From assembly GCA_903892045.1 (NCBI GenBank), contig CAITGX010000159.1:1-48565 (forward strand): DNA of 48,565 bases, in the 5' to 3' direction. The translations under genes and the position numbers were made by a program. Shown here in pieces: positions 20,866-30,266 of this stretch. The notes under the pieces are model-generated. The model searched no databases. It was not told the origin of the DNA and worked only from the letters and a program-made list of their open reading frames with translations. Source of the DNA: an uncultured Planctomycetota bacterium. GTDB taxonomy: Bacteria > Planctomycetota > UBA1135 > GCA-002686595. Positions within the stretch are counted from its first letter, which is position 1; each line of letters starts with the position of its first letter.

Positions 20866-21728
20866 GCGGGGGCGTGGCGGCGTGGGGCCGCCTCGTCGCA
20901 TTCCGGCACTCGATCTTCGCGTTGCCCTTCGCGCTGCAGGGTGCTTGGCTCGCCGCGAACGGCGTGCCGGCGTGGACGAGCCTCGCGTGGATCGTGGTGT
21001 GTGCCGTCGCGGCGCGCACAGCCGCCATGGGCTTCAATCGTTGGCTCGATCGTCGCATCGATGCGCGCAATCCGCGCACGAAGGGGCGCGAGCTGCCCGC
21101 GGGCGTGCTTTCGGCGTCGGCTGTGCTCGCGCTCGTCGTGCTCTCGAGCGCCGTGTTCGTCGCCGCCGCATGGGCGCTCTCGCCCTTGTGCGGCAAGCTC
21201 GCGCTGCCCGTACTCGCGATCCTGTTCTTCTACAGCTTCACCAAGCGCTTCACGTGGCTCGCGCACGGCTTCCTCGGTCTCGCGCTGGGCATTGCGCCGC
21301 CAGCCGCGTGGCTCGCGATCGCCGGCGGCTTCGAGGGCGACTGGCGCACGCCGCTGGTGCTCGGCAGTGCGGTGCTGTGCTGGGTCGCGGGCTTCGACCT
21401 CATCTACGCCTGTCAGGACCGCGAGTTCGATGCCGCCGAGGGCCTGCACTCGATCCCGGCGCGCTTTGGAGCCGCGCGGGCGCTCGCGATGGCGCGCGTG
21501 CTGCACATCGTGACCGTGCTGCTCCTGTTCGTCGTCTGGCAGCGCGCGGACCTCGGCTGGATCTACCTCGCCGCGATCGCGCTCGCCGCGCTCCTGCTCG
21601 TCTGGGAGCATCGGCTGGTCTCGGCCGATGACCTCAGCCGCGTGGACATGGCATTTTTCACGCTCAACGGCTGGGTGGGGGTCGGATTGTTCGCCGGGCT
21701 GGCGCTGGACCGGGCCCTTCTGGCGTAA
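20862..21728 (+). CDS. UbiA-family prenyltransferase (4-hydroxybenzoate or futalosine-pathway MqnP type)
   Basis: GFNRWLDRRIDARNPRTKGRELPAGVLS and DLIYACQDREFDAAEGLHSIPARFGAARAL are the two Asp-rich motifs; multi-pass. GTG start overlaps the ubiX stop. Confidence 0.92.
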   Translation: MSGGVAAWGRLVAFRHSIFALPFALQGAWLAANGVPAWTSLAWIVVCAVAARTAAMGFNRWLDRRIDARNPRTKGRELPAGVLSASAVLALVVLSSAVFVAAAWALSPLCGKLALPVLAILFFYSFTKRFTWLAHGFLGLALGIAPPAAWLAIAGGFEGDWRTPLVLGSAVLCWVAGFDLIYACQDREFDAAEGLHSIPARFGAARALAMARVLHIVTVLLLFVVWQRADLGWIYLAAIALAALLLVWEHRLVSADDLSRVDMAFFTLNGWVGVGLFAGLALDRALLA

Positions 21729-21740
21729 AGTCTGCGCAGG

Positions 21741-22847
21741 ATGGCGAAGGAAGCGGATCCGCGCGCGGAGTGGTCGGGCTTCGTGACCGCGCTGCGCGGC
21801 TCGAAGGGGCTGGCGCCTGGCTACATGCTGCGCGGCGCGGAGCGCTGGTTCCGCGATCGCGCGGTGGACGCGCTGATCGAGCGGGCACGAGCGCTCGAGC
21901 ACGAGATCTGCCGTCATGACTCGAAGGATCCCGAGTTCAAGGCACAGTCGCTGCTCGACGACCTGTCGAGCACGGCGATGTTCGCCTCGCTGCGCCTCGT
22001 CGTGATCAGCGAGCCCGATGCGCTGCTCAAGAAGTCGGGCAGCTCCGAGTCCGCGCTCGCGCGCGCCATCCGTGGCTTCGTCGCGCGCCGTGGCGGCACG
22101 GTCGTGCTCGTCGGCGATGGACTGCGCGCGGACCTTGCCGTCGTGAAGGAACTCCAGTCTGCAGGTGGCGAAATGCGTTCCTTCCGCAAGCTGTACGAGC
22201 GGCCGCCGCCGTGGGCGCGCAACGCCGACCCGCGCAGCACGGAGCTGGTCGAGTGGCTGCTCGCTCGCTCGCGCGAGCGCGAGGTCAAGCTCTCCACGGA
22301 CCAGGCCGTGCTGCTGGCGCACGCACAAGGCAACGACCTCTCGGCGCTCGACGACCAGCTGGCGGCGCTCGCTGTGGGAGGCGCGGAAGCGCTCGCGCGC
22401 CTCTCGTCCACCGCGGCAGGCTCTCCCGGCGATGTCTGCGACGCGTTGCTCGCGGGCGAGACACCGCGCACGGTGCAGGCCGTCGAGACGCTCTTTTCGG
22501 GCGGCATGCGGCGCGAGAAGGACGGCGGGCGCGAGACGGACCAGAACGCGCTCGTGGCGATCCTGCTCGGCTACCTGCGGCCCAAGGTGCGTTCAGGACT
22601 CGCTGCGGCGGAGTTCGTGCGCGGCGGCATGACGCCGGAGGACGCGGCGGGGGAAGTCGGGATCACCGCCTTCGACAAGACGTTGCGCGCGGCGATCGCC
22701 AGCCGGCCGCCGGAGCAGTGGCGCAGCATGCTCGACGACCTGCTCGAGATCGAGCGGCGCTCGCGACAGGGCGGCGAGGTCGACGGCACCGACTTCGTGC
22801 GCCTCGCGTTGCGCTGGTCGCGCAAGGCCGCGGCCCGCGCGCGCTAG
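21741..22847 (+). CDS. holA: DNA polymerase III delta subunit
   Basis: YMLRGAERWFRDRAVDALIERA...LLDDLSSTAMFASLRLVVISEPDALL...LVEWLLARSREREVKLSTDQAVLLAHAQGNDLSALDDQLAALA is HolA-like; directly upstream of mutL. Confidence 0.75.
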   Translation: MAKEADPRAEWSGFVTALRGSKGLAPGYMLRGAERWFRDRAVDALIERARALEHEICRHDSKDPEFKAQSLLDDLSSTAMFASLRLVVISEPDALLKKSGSSESALARAIRGFVARRGGTVVLVGDGLRADLAVVKELQSAGGEMRSFRKLYERPPPWARNADPRSTELVEWLLARSREREVKLSTDQAVLLAHAQGNDLSALDDQLAALAVGGAEALARLSSTAAGSPGDVCDALLAGETPRTVQAVETLFSGGMRREKDGGRETDQNALVAILLGYLRPKVRSGLAAAEFVRGGMTPEDAAGEVGITAFDKTLRAAIASRPPEQWRSMLDDLLEIERRSRQGGEVDGTDFVRLALRWSRKAAARAR

Positions 22848-22858
22848 GATCTGCGCCG

Positions 22859-24676
22859 ATGTCGCACGAAGTCCCGTCCCGGCCCGCGATCGCCCAGCTG
22901 CCGGAGCTCGTCAAGAATCAGATCGCCGCCGGCGAGGTGATCGAGCGCCCGGCCTCGGTGGTGAAGGAGCTCGTCGAGAACGCGCTCGACGCTGGCGCCG
23001 CGCGCATTCACCTCGACCTCGAGGAAGGCGGCGTGGCGCTGATCCGCATCGTCGACGACGGCTGCGGCATTCCGCCAGCCGAGATCCCGCTCGCGTTCGC
23101 GTCGCACGCCACCAGCAAGCTCTCGGACGTCGCCGACCTCGACCACATCGCGACGCTGGGCTTTCGCGGCGAGGCGCTCGCCTCGATCGCCTCGGTCGCG
23201 CGCTGCCGCATGTTCTCGCGCGTGCGCGGCACGCCGCTCGGCGCTTCCGTCGAGGTCGAGGGCGGGCGCCTCGGCGAGATCCGCGAGAGCGGCGGCCCCG
23301 AAGGCACGCGCATCGAGGTGCGCGACCTGTTCTTCAACACGCCCGCGCGCCGGCGCTTCCTGAAGGCGACCGCGACGGAGCTTGGTCGCTGCCTCGACGT
23401 CGTGCAGCGCCTCGCGCTCGCGCAGCCGGGCGTCGGCTTCGTCGTCACGCACGACGGGCGCCGCGCGTTCGAGGTCGAGCCCGCGATGGACCTGCGCGCG
23501 CGCGTGCGTCGCACGTTCGGTGCCGAGCTCGCCGACGCGCTCGCGCCTGTCGAGGTCCGCGACGGCGACACAGTGCTCTCTGGCTTCGTGGCCCCACCGC
23601 GCTTCGCGCGCAACGACACCACGCGCCAGATGTGGTTCCTCAACGGCCGTCCGCTGCGCGACAAGATCCTCTCGCGCGTGCTCAAGGACGCCTACCGCGG
23701 CTTCATCGTCGACGGTCGGCAGTCGGTGGCGTTCCTGTCGCTCTCGATGGACCCCGCCAAGGTCGACGTCAACGTGCACCCGGCCAAGGCGGAGGTGCGC
23801 TTCCGCGACGAGCGGCGCATGTTCGGGTTCCTCGTCGCCAGCTTGCGCGCCGCGGTGTCGACGATCGACATGGCGACGCCGGGCGAGCGCATGATCGACG
23901 CGGCCCTGCGCCGCGAGCCCTCCGCGCCGGTCGCGCGACAGTTCACGCTGCCCGCGCCCGCCTGGGAGCCCCGGCCCGAGCCGCGGGAACGCGAGCTCCC
24001 CGTGCTCGTGCGCGAGCCGGCGCCGAGCCCTGCGTCCGCTCCCACGGCTCTCACGGCCAGTCCGGATCTGACGGTCGCGCCCGCTGCCACCCGCGCGCAG
24101 TCCGTGCGCGGACCGCTGCTGCAGGTGGGGCGCACCTACATCCTGCAGGCCACCGAGGACGGCTTCGAGATCGTCGACCAGCACGCGCTGCACGAGCGCC
24201 TGACGCTCGAGGACCTGAAGGCCGAGCTCGCGCGGGGAGCCGTCGAGGTCCAGCGTCGCCTCGTGCCGGAGCTCGTCGAGGTCGGCGGTGCTGCGGCTGA
24301 GCTCGTCGAGCCGCACCTCGAGGCGCTCGCGCGCATCGGGCTCCTGCTCGCGCGCTTTGGCAGCGGCACGATCGCCGTGCATGGCGTGCCCGCTCGCTTC
24401 CGCCGCGCGGATCCTGCCGCGCTCGTGCACGAAGTGATCGCGGCCGTCGAGCGCACGGGGGCTGCGCCGGGCGCGGAGGACCTGCTCGAGGAGATCCTGC
24501 ACCGCACCGCGTGCCGTTCGTCGGTGATGGCGGGCGACGAACTCTCGGAACTCGAGATGCGCTCCCTGCTGTCGCGGGCGCGCGAGGAGAGCAACTCGCA
24601 GACCTGCGCGCACGGACGACCGACGCGCGTGCGCTTCACGCTCGCCGATCTGGAGAAGGCCTTCTACCGCCGCTGA
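22859..24676 (+). CDS. mutL: DNA mismatch repair protein MutL (endonuclease-type C-terminus)
   Basis: IAQLPELVKNQIAAGEVIERPASVVKELVENALDAGA...DDGCGI...HATSKLSDVADLDHIATLGFRGEALASIASVA...FFNTPARRRFLK; C-terminal DQHALHERLTLE fits DQHA(x)2E(x)4E; CAHGRPT near the end. Confidence 0.97.
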   Translation: MSHEVPSRPAIAQLPELVKNQIAAGEVIERPASVVKELVENALDAGAARIHLDLEEGGVALIRIVDDGCGIPPAEIPLAFASHATSKLSDVADLDHIATLGFRGEALASIASVARCRMFSRVRGTPLGASVEVEGGRLGEIRESGGPEGTRIEVRDLFFNTPARRRFLKATATELGRCLDVVQRLALAQPGVGFVVTHDGRRAFEVEPAMDLRARVRRTFGAELADALAPVEVRDGDTVLSGFVAPPRFARNDTTRQMWFLNGRPLRDKILSRVLKDAYRGFIVDGRQSVAFLSLSMDPAKVDVNVHPAKAEVRFRDERRMFGFLVASLRAAVSTIDMATPGERMIDAALRREPSAPVARQFTLPAPAWEPRPEPRERELPVLVREPAPSPASAPTALTASPDLTVAPAATRAQSVRGPLLQVGRTYILQATEDGFEIVDQHALHERLTLEDLKAELARGAVEVQRRLVPELVEVGGAAAELVEPHLEALARIGLLLARFGSGTIAVHGVPARFRRADPAALVHEVIAAVERTGAAPGAEDLLEEILHRTACRSSVMAGDELSELEMRSLLSRAREESNSQTCAHGRPTRVRFTLADLEKAFYRR

Positions 24677-24686
24677 GCGCGCACGC

Positions 24687-25619
24687 TCAGGGCTTGAAGG
24701 TGTCCGGGACGAACGGGGCGCGCAGGCTGGCCGTCTTGAGGTACAGCCGCAGCTTGGCCTTCTCGGCGAACTGCCACGGCGAGCGCGTCAGGTCCGGCGG
24801 GAAGGTCTGCACATCGAACGGCACTTGGAAGCCGTCGATGGCCTTGTACTTGTCGAAGGCGAGCAGCGTCGCGCTCTCGTGCACCAGCGTGCCCTTGTCG
24901 TCCTCGGCCACGACGGCGAGACGCGGCAGCTTGGTGGTGGCGTCGAGCCCGATCCACGCGCGCACCTCGCGGCCCGTGCTGGACCCGTCCTTGCGCGCGA
25001 TGGCGAAGTCGGGGCTCACGAGGTCGAGCCACGCGAGGCCCTTGGCGCGCTCGAGCATCGACTTCGGCAAGGGGAACGGCGGGGCGTCGAGTACCGCGAG
25101 CGAGCGCAGCCGCAGGTTGCCGGCGTCGACGAGGTTCGCGAAGGTGCGCGCGATGTGCACGATCTGGTCGAGCTCCGCTCGGTCCTGCTCGTAGTCGATG
25201 CCCTGCAGGCGCACCTTGCGGCCCTCGCCGTCGACGAGCCAGTCTCCGTCGGGCCCGCGCAGGCGCCGGCGACCCTTGACCTCGAGGGAGGAGTCGACGA
25301 AGCCGGGCGCAAGGAAGCGGATGCGGCCGTCGTTGAAGTCGGCCTCGCCGCGTCCGCCGGCCTCCCAGCCGCGGGCGTCGAAGGTGAGCTCAAAGGTGCT
25401 GACCTTGGGCTGCGGCGTGGCCCCGCCGGTCGCGGCGCGCAGCGCGGCCCACAGCTCGCGCGCCTTCGGACTCGCGCTCTCCGGAACGGCACCCGGGACG
25501 AGCTCGGGGGGCTGCGCGGGCGCGACCTGCGGCGGCTGCGGCGCGGGCGCGGGGGCCGGGGCGGGATCCTGGGGCACGGCGAACGCGAGACTGAGGGCGA
25601 GCGACAGGAACTGGGTCAT
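24687..25619 (-). CDS. Secreted protein of unknown function with Pro/Ala-rich linker
   Basis: MTQFLSLALSLAFAVPQDPAPAPAPAPQPPQVAPAQPPELVPGAV...; signal-like N-terminus then a globular region with no recognised family. Confidence 0.7.
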   Translation of the reverse strand: MTQFLSLALSLAFAVPQDPAPAPAPAPQPPQVAPAQPPELVPGAVPESASPKARELWAALRAATGGATPQPKVSTFELTFDARGWEAGGRGEADFNDGRIRFLAPGFVDSSLEVKGRRRLRGPDGDWLVDGEGRKVRLQGIDYEQDRAELDQIVHIARTFANLVDAGNLRLRSLAVLDAPPFPLPKSMLERAKGLAWLDLVSPDFAIARKDGSSTGREVRAWIGLDATTKLPRLAVVAEDDKGTLVHESATLLAFDKYKAIDGFQVPFDVQTFPPDLTRSPWQFAEKAKLRLYLKTASLRAPFVPDTFKP

Positions 25620-25708
25620 GGTGGGTGGGGCAGAGCCTAGCAACCGCGGCCCGCTCCGGCGCCGTGGGGGCTGCGCCGGAGCACCGCTACGTGCGAAGAT
25701 CCGCCGCG

Positions 25709-26653
25709 GTGGAAGGAAAACAAGAATTGCGCGTGCTGCTCGGCGTGACCGCGAGCGGCAAGAGTGCGCTGGCGCTCGAGCTCGCCGAGCGCGCCGGGGC
25801 CGAGGTCGTGTCGATGGACTCGATGCTCGTCTACCGCGGCATGGACATCGGCACCGCCAAGCCGACCGCCGCTGAGCGCGCCCGCATACGCCATCACGGC
25901 CTCGATCTAGCGGCTCCGAGCGACGTCTTCACGGTCCAGCACTGGCTCTCGGCGACCGAGGTCGCGCTCGCGGACATCGCGGCCCGCGGCCGTCGCGCGC
26001 TGCTCGTCGGCGGCACGGCGTTCTACTACAAGGCGCTCGTCCACGGCCTGTTCGAGGGCCCCGAGGTCGATCCGGCGCTGCGTGCGAGCCTCGAAGAGCG
26101 CTATGAGCGCGAGGGCGCGCCGGTGCTGCACGCGGAGCTCGCGCGCGTCGATGCGCCTGCGGCCGCGCGCATCCACGCCAACGATCGCAAGCGCGTCGTG
26201 CGCGCGCTCGAGGTCTGGCACCAGAGCGGGCGTCCCCTGAGCGACTGGCAGCGCGAGTGGGGCTGGGACGGCTCGGGCGCGAACGAGCGGCCGCGGCGCG
26301 TGGTCGAGCTCGTGCCGGAACCCGAGCGGCTCGAGCAGCGCATCGTCGCTCGCACGGGCGCGATGCTCGACGCCGGTTGGGCCGCAGAGGCCGCCGTCGT
26401 GCGCGCGAGCGGAGGCTTCAGCTCGACGGCATCCCAAGCGCTCGGCTACGCCATCGCGCTCGAGCTGCACGACGGCCTCGTCACGCGCGAGCTCGCGCAG
26501 GAGCGCATCGCGCTCGCCACGCGCCAGTTCGCGCGCCGCCAGCGCACGTGGTTCCGCAAGTTCCGCGAGGCGCGCGCGGTCGCGGCTCCGGAAAGGCCGC
26601 AGGACCTCGCCGAGCGTGTCGACGAGGTCCTGCGCTGGTTCGATTGGGCCTAG
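25709..26653 (+). CDS. miaA: tRNA dimethylallyltransferase MiaA (GTG 25709 or TTG 25727 start)
   Basis: LRVLLGVTASGKSALALELAERAGAEVVSMDSMLVYRGMDIGTAKPTAAERARIRHHGLDLAAPSDVFTVQHW...LLVGGTAFYYKALVHGLFEGP. An AAGGAAAACAAGAA stretch before TTG 25727 is SD-like. Confidence 0.95.
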   Translation: MEGKQELRVLLGVTASGKSALALELAERAGAEVVSMDSMLVYRGMDIGTAKPTAAERARIRHHGLDLAAPSDVFTVQHWLSATEVALADIAARGRRALLVGGTAFYYKALVHGLFEGPEVDPALRASLEERYEREGAPVLHAELARVDAPAAARIHANDRKRVVRALEVWHQSGRPLSDWQREWGWDGSGANERPRRVVELVPEPERLEQRIVARTGAMLDAGWAAEAAVVRASGGFSSTASQALGYAIALELHDGLVTRELAQERIALATRQFARRQRTWFRKFREARAVAAPERPQDLAERVDEVLRWFDWA

Positions 26654-26654
26654 A

Positions 26655-26680
26655 GGCCCGCGGCGATCACTCGCCGGGCT
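26655..26680. terminator. Candidate hairpin between convergent miaA and a small lipoprotein gene
   Basis: GCCCG(cg)GCGA-tcac-TCGCCGGGC: imperfect stem with a 2-nt bulge in the 28-bp convergent gap. Confidence 0.35.
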
Positions 26681-26992
26681 TCACTCGCCGATCTTGAACT
26701 CGACCTGCGGCGGTTCCGGGCGGTAGGGCTTGAGCGGCGCCTGGGGCAGGAGCGGGTTGCTCTCGTTGGCGTTGATCAGGTGGCGGCGCAGGGTGGTCCC
26801 GATGCTGCCCATGTCCGAGCTGAGCTTCTGGAGGTAGGGACCATCCTTGCTCTGGCTGTAGCCCGCGAACTGGTAGCTCATCCGCGCCGGCACGCTGTTC
26901 AGGTGCCAGTGGTTGTTCTCGTAGGCGGGGGACGAGCAGCTGGCACCGAGGAGGCCGAGGAGCGCGAGGGCGCCGAGGGACAGACGCTTCAT
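26681..26992 (-). CDS. Small lipoprotein (103 aa)
   Basis: MKRLSLGALALLGLLGASCSSPAYENNHWHLNSVPARMSYQFAGYSQSKDGPYLQ...; lipobox LLGASC. Confidence 0.7.
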   Translation of the reverse strand: MKRLSLGALALLGLLGASCSSPAYENNHWHLNSVPARMSYQFAGYSQSKDGPYLQKLSSDMGSIGTTLRRHLINANESNPLLPQAPLKPYRPEPPQVEFKIGE

Positions 26993-27213
26993 GGGGCGGT
27001 GAGGTGGGGGTTGAGGTCGCTCTTGGGGAGTGGCCCGAGGGGGCGCGCTTCCAAGGGGGCTCGGGCGGCCGGGGGGCCGCCGAAGGGGACGCAGTATGGA
27101 CATGGCCGCTCCCGCCCGTCAAGTTGAGACCCCCGGGGTGTCCTCGCCGGGACAGTCGGGAGCCCCTCCTCGGGGGCTGCGAGCGGGCCAGAGCCACTTT
27201 CCAGAAGCCAAAG

Positions 27214-28479
27214 ATGCAGTACCAAGCCGTGCGCGGCATGCGCGACGTCCTCCCGGCCGAGATTCCCTTGTGGGAGCGGCTGGAGCACGAGGCCCGGCGC
27301 CTCGCTCGCGCCCATGGCTTCCGGGAGATCCGGCCGCCCTTGGTGGAGGAGACGGCCCTCTTTATCCGCTCCGTGGGCGAGGTTACCGACATCGTCGAGA
27401 AGGAGATGTTCTCGATGCAGAAGGGGGACGCGCACCTCACCCTGCGGCCCGAGGCCACGGCCGGCATCGCCCGGGCCTACCTCGAGGCGGGCTTCGACAA
27501 GAACGCGCCCCTGCAGCGGCTCTTCACCATCGGGCCGATGTTCCGCGGCGAGCGCCCGACCAAGGGCCGCGAGCGCCAGTTCACGCAGTTCGACGTCGAG
27601 TGCCTGGGCAGCCTCGATCCGCGCCTCGACGCGGAGTGCATCCACATGGCCGCGAGCTTCTTCGAGGCGCTCGGCATCGAGGGCATCGAGGTGCGCGTCA
27701 ACTCGATGGGCGACGGCGAGGACCGCGAGCGCTTCCGCGAGGCGGTCAAGGCCTTCGTCGCCGGACAGCTGGCGGAGCGCTGCGAGCTGTGCCGCTCGCG
27801 CTTCGAGCGCAACGTGCTGCGCGTGCTCGACTGCAAGACTCCGGCCTGCGTGGAGCTCAACAAGAAGGCGCCGGTGCTCGTCGATTTCCTCACGGACGCC
27901 AATCGTGCGCACTTCGACGCGGTGCGCTCGAGCCTCGTGGCGCTCGGTCGCAAGTCGGAGGTCGACACCGGCATCGTGCGCGGCCTCGACTACTACACGC
28001 GCACGATCTTCGAGCTGCACTACCCGCGCTTTGGCGCGCGCAGCGCGATGTGCGGCGGCGGCCGCTACGACCACCTGCTGCGCGACCTCGGCGGCAGTGA
28101 CCTGCCGGCGATCGGCTTCGCGATCGGCTTCACCGGCACGCTGATCCTGATGCAGGAGCTCGGGCTCGCGAAGGCCGTCGCTCCCGCGCCGATCGACGTC
28201 TACGTGGTGGCCGCGGGCGGCGGACTCGAGGCGCGCGTGCTCGCGCTGGCGCAGGCGCTGCGCGCGGGCGGACTGTCGGCGATCTACGACGTCGAGTCGC
28301 GCAGCGTGAAGTCGCAGTTCAAGGCGGCCAACTCGGGCGGGCACCCGCTCGTCGTCGTGCTCGGCGACGCCGAGCAGGCGGCCGGGACGGCGCAGCTCAA
28401 GGACATGCGCAACGGCACGCAGGAGCTCGTGCCGCAGGCCGAACTCGCGGCGCGCGCGCGCGCGCTGCTCGGGCGCTAG
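27214..28479 (+). CDS. hisS: Histidyl-tRNA synthetase
   Basis: AVRGMRDVLPAEIPLWERLEHEARRLARAHGFREIRPPLVEETALFIRSVGEVTDIVEKEMFSM...LTLRPEATAGIARAYLE...MFRGERPTKGRERQFTQFDVE...VRGLDYYTRTIFE. Confidence 0.97.
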   Translation: MQYQAVRGMRDVLPAEIPLWERLEHEARRLARAHGFREIRPPLVEETALFIRSVGEVTDIVEKEMFSMQKGDAHLTLRPEATAGIARAYLEAGFDKNAPLQRLFTIGPMFRGERPTKGRERQFTQFDVECLGSLDPRLDAECIHMAASFFEALGIEGIEVRVNSMGDGEDRERFREAVKAFVAGQLAERCELCRSRFERNVLRVLDCKTPACVELNKKAPVLVDFLTDANRAHFDAVRSSLVALGRKSEVDTGIVRGLDYYTRTIFELHYPRFGARSAMCGGGRYDHLLRDLGGSDLPAIGFAIGFTGTLILMQELGLAKAVAPAPIDVYVVAAGGGLEARVLALAQALRAGGLSAIYDVESRSVKSQFKAANSGGHPLVVVLGDAEQAAGTAQLKDMRNGTQELVPQAELAARARALLGR

Positions 28480-28483
28480 ACGC

Positions 28484-29152
28484 GTGGCCGAGTCCCGCCG
28501 AGAGGCCCGCTCGCTCGCGCACCTCGCGCGCGTCGGCGTCTACGGCGGCTCGTTCGATCCCGTCCACAACGGGCACCTGCACGTGGCGCGGGTCGCGCGC
28601 GAGCGCTGCGCACTCGACGCGATCCTGTGGGTGCCGGCCGCGCGCCCGCCGCACAAGCCGCACAAGCGCCTCGCGAGCGAGGCGGACCGGGTCGCGATGC
28701 TCGAGCTCGCGCTGGCGGGTGACGAGAGCGCGTGGATCTCGACGCTCGAGTACGAGCGCAGCGGCCCGTCGTACACCTTCGACACGCTGCGGGAGCTGCC
28801 CGCGCGCGCCGGACTGCGCCCCGACTGCCAGCTGTTCCTGCTGCTCGGGTGGGACAACTTGCGCGGGCTCGAGCGCTGGCACCGCGCCGCCGACGTGCTC
28901 GCGCTGGCGCAGCCGGTCGTGGTGTGGCGCGAGGGCGGCGACGAGGCCGTGCTCGCGCACCTGCGTGCCACGCTGCCGCCGCAGGCCTTCGCGCGGCTCG
29001 AGAGCGGTCTCGTGCGCGTCTCGCCGTCGCCAGAGTCCTCGACCGACGTGCGCGCGCGGCTCGAGCGCGGCGAGTGGCCTGTCGAGGCCGTGCCGGCGGC
29101 GGTGCTGGAATACATCCGCTCGCAGCGCGTCTATGGCGGCGGAGACGAGTAG
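28484..29152 (+). CDS. nadD: Nicotinate-nucleotide adenylyltransferase
   Basis: VGVYGGSFDPVHNGHLHVARVARERCALDAILWVPAARPPHKPHKRLASEADRVAMLELAL...GPSYTFDTLREL...LLLGWDNLRGLERWHRA...SSTDVRARLERG. Confidence 0.93.
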   Translation: MAESRREARSLAHLARVGVYGGSFDPVHNGHLHVARVARERCALDAILWVPAARPPHKPHKRLASEADRVAMLELALAGDESAWISTLEYERSGPSYTFDTLRELPARAGLRPDCQLFLLLGWDNLRGLERWHRAADVLALAQPVVVWREGGDEAVLAHLRATLPPQAFARLESGLVRVSPSPESSTDVRARLERGEWPVEAVPAAVLEYIRSQRVYGGGDE

Positions 29153-29157
29153 GGGAG

Positions 29158-30174
29158 ATGGACGCGACGAACGCAGTTCCGACACTGGTGGCGCTCGGCG
29201 CGAGCTTGCTCGCGGCGCTCGCGCTGGTCCCGTTCGCGCGCCGCGCGGGCTGGGTCGACGGCGGCGCGAGCGAGCGCAAGCGCGCTGTGGAGCCGCTGCC
29301 CCTGTGCGGTGGCGCGATCGTGCTCGCAGGCGTGCTCGCGGGCTGGGTCGCGATGGAGCTCGGCGGTCGAGCGCAGGCGGGCTTCGTGCCCGGCCGCGAG
29401 CTGCGCGAGTTCGTGTCCGCCGCGCTCGGGCGCGAGGTCACGCTCTGGCCGCTCGGAGCGTTGCTGCTCGCCTTCGCGATCGGAACGCTCGACGACCTGC
29501 TCGAGGACGGACTGCGTCCGGCGCAGAAGCTCGCGGGGCAGGCCGCGGTCGGCGTGGTGCTCGCGCTGCCCGTGGTGATGGCCGCGCCGCAGGATCCGCG
29601 CGCGTGGGCCGTGCTGGCGCTCGCGGTGCTCGCCGCGTGCGTGGCCCTCAACCTCGTCAACACGTTCGACAATGCCGACGGCGCCGCGAGCGGGCTCGGT
29701 TGCGCGGCCGCGCTCGGCAGCGCGCCCTTCTTCGCCGCCGCGCTCGCGGCCTTCCTGCCTTTCAACCTCGCGCGCCGCGGTCGCGCGCCGCGTGCGATCC
29801 TCGGCGATGCCGGCAGCCATGCGCTCGGCCTGCTGCTCTTGCTCGAGCCCGCCGCCTGGCCCGCGCTGGCGCTGCCGGCGCTCGACCTCGGCCGGTTGGT
29901 GCTCGTCCGCGCGCGCCTTGGCCGCGCGCCGTGGCAGGGCGACCGCCGGCACCTCGCCCATCGCCTGCAGGCGCGAGGTCTCGCGCCCGTGCAGGTCGCG
30001 CTGGTGCTCCTCGCCCTCTCCCTGCCCGCCCTGCTCCTCGGCTGGCCCGGAGTGCCGCTCGTCGCCGTCGGCTTCGCGCTGGCCCTGCGCTTCGCCCCCG
30101 CGCCTCTCGAAGCGCGTCCCGTTGCGTCCCCGGTGAGGCTCGGCCCCGCCTCGACCGCCGACGAGCGCGGCTAG
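29158..30174 (+). CDS. MraY/WecA-like glycosyl-1-phosphate transferase
   Basis: Multi-pass; IGTLDDLLEDGLRPAQKLAGQ, LNLVNTFDNADGAASGLG, ILGDAGSHALGL and DRRHLAHRLQARG match WecA/MraY family motifs. Confidence 0.85.
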   Translation: MDATNAVPTLVALGASLLAALALVPFARRAGWVDGGASERKRAVEPLPLCGGAIVLAGVLAGWVAMELGGRAQAGFVPGRELREFVSAALGREVTLWPLGALLLAFAIGTLDDLLEDGLRPAQKLAGQAAVGVVLALPVVMAAPQDPRAWAVLALAVLAACVALNLVNTFDNADGAASGLGCAAALGSAPFFAAALAAFLPFNLARRGRAPRAILGDAGSHALGLLLLLEPAAWPALALPALDLGRLVLVRARLGRAPWQGDRRHLAHRLQARGLAPVQVALVLLALSLPALLLGWPGVPLVAVGFALALRFAPAPLEARPVASPVRLGPASTADERG

Positions 30175-30177
30175 AGC

Positions 30178-30207
30178 TTGCCCGGGTGGGGGGGTGCTCC
30201 GGATAAT
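30178..30207 (+). promoter_or_regulatory. Candidate sigma70-like promoter upstream of the phosphoesterase/yidC cluster
   Basis: TTGCCC (30178-30183) - 18 nt - GATAAT (30202-30207), 5/6 match to TATAAT in very GC-rich DNA. Confidence 0.45.
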
Positions 30208-30266
30208 CCCCGCCCCTGTTGGAGCGGGCGCTGGAGCCTGGGCCGACCCTTGGGAACCGGCGCCCC

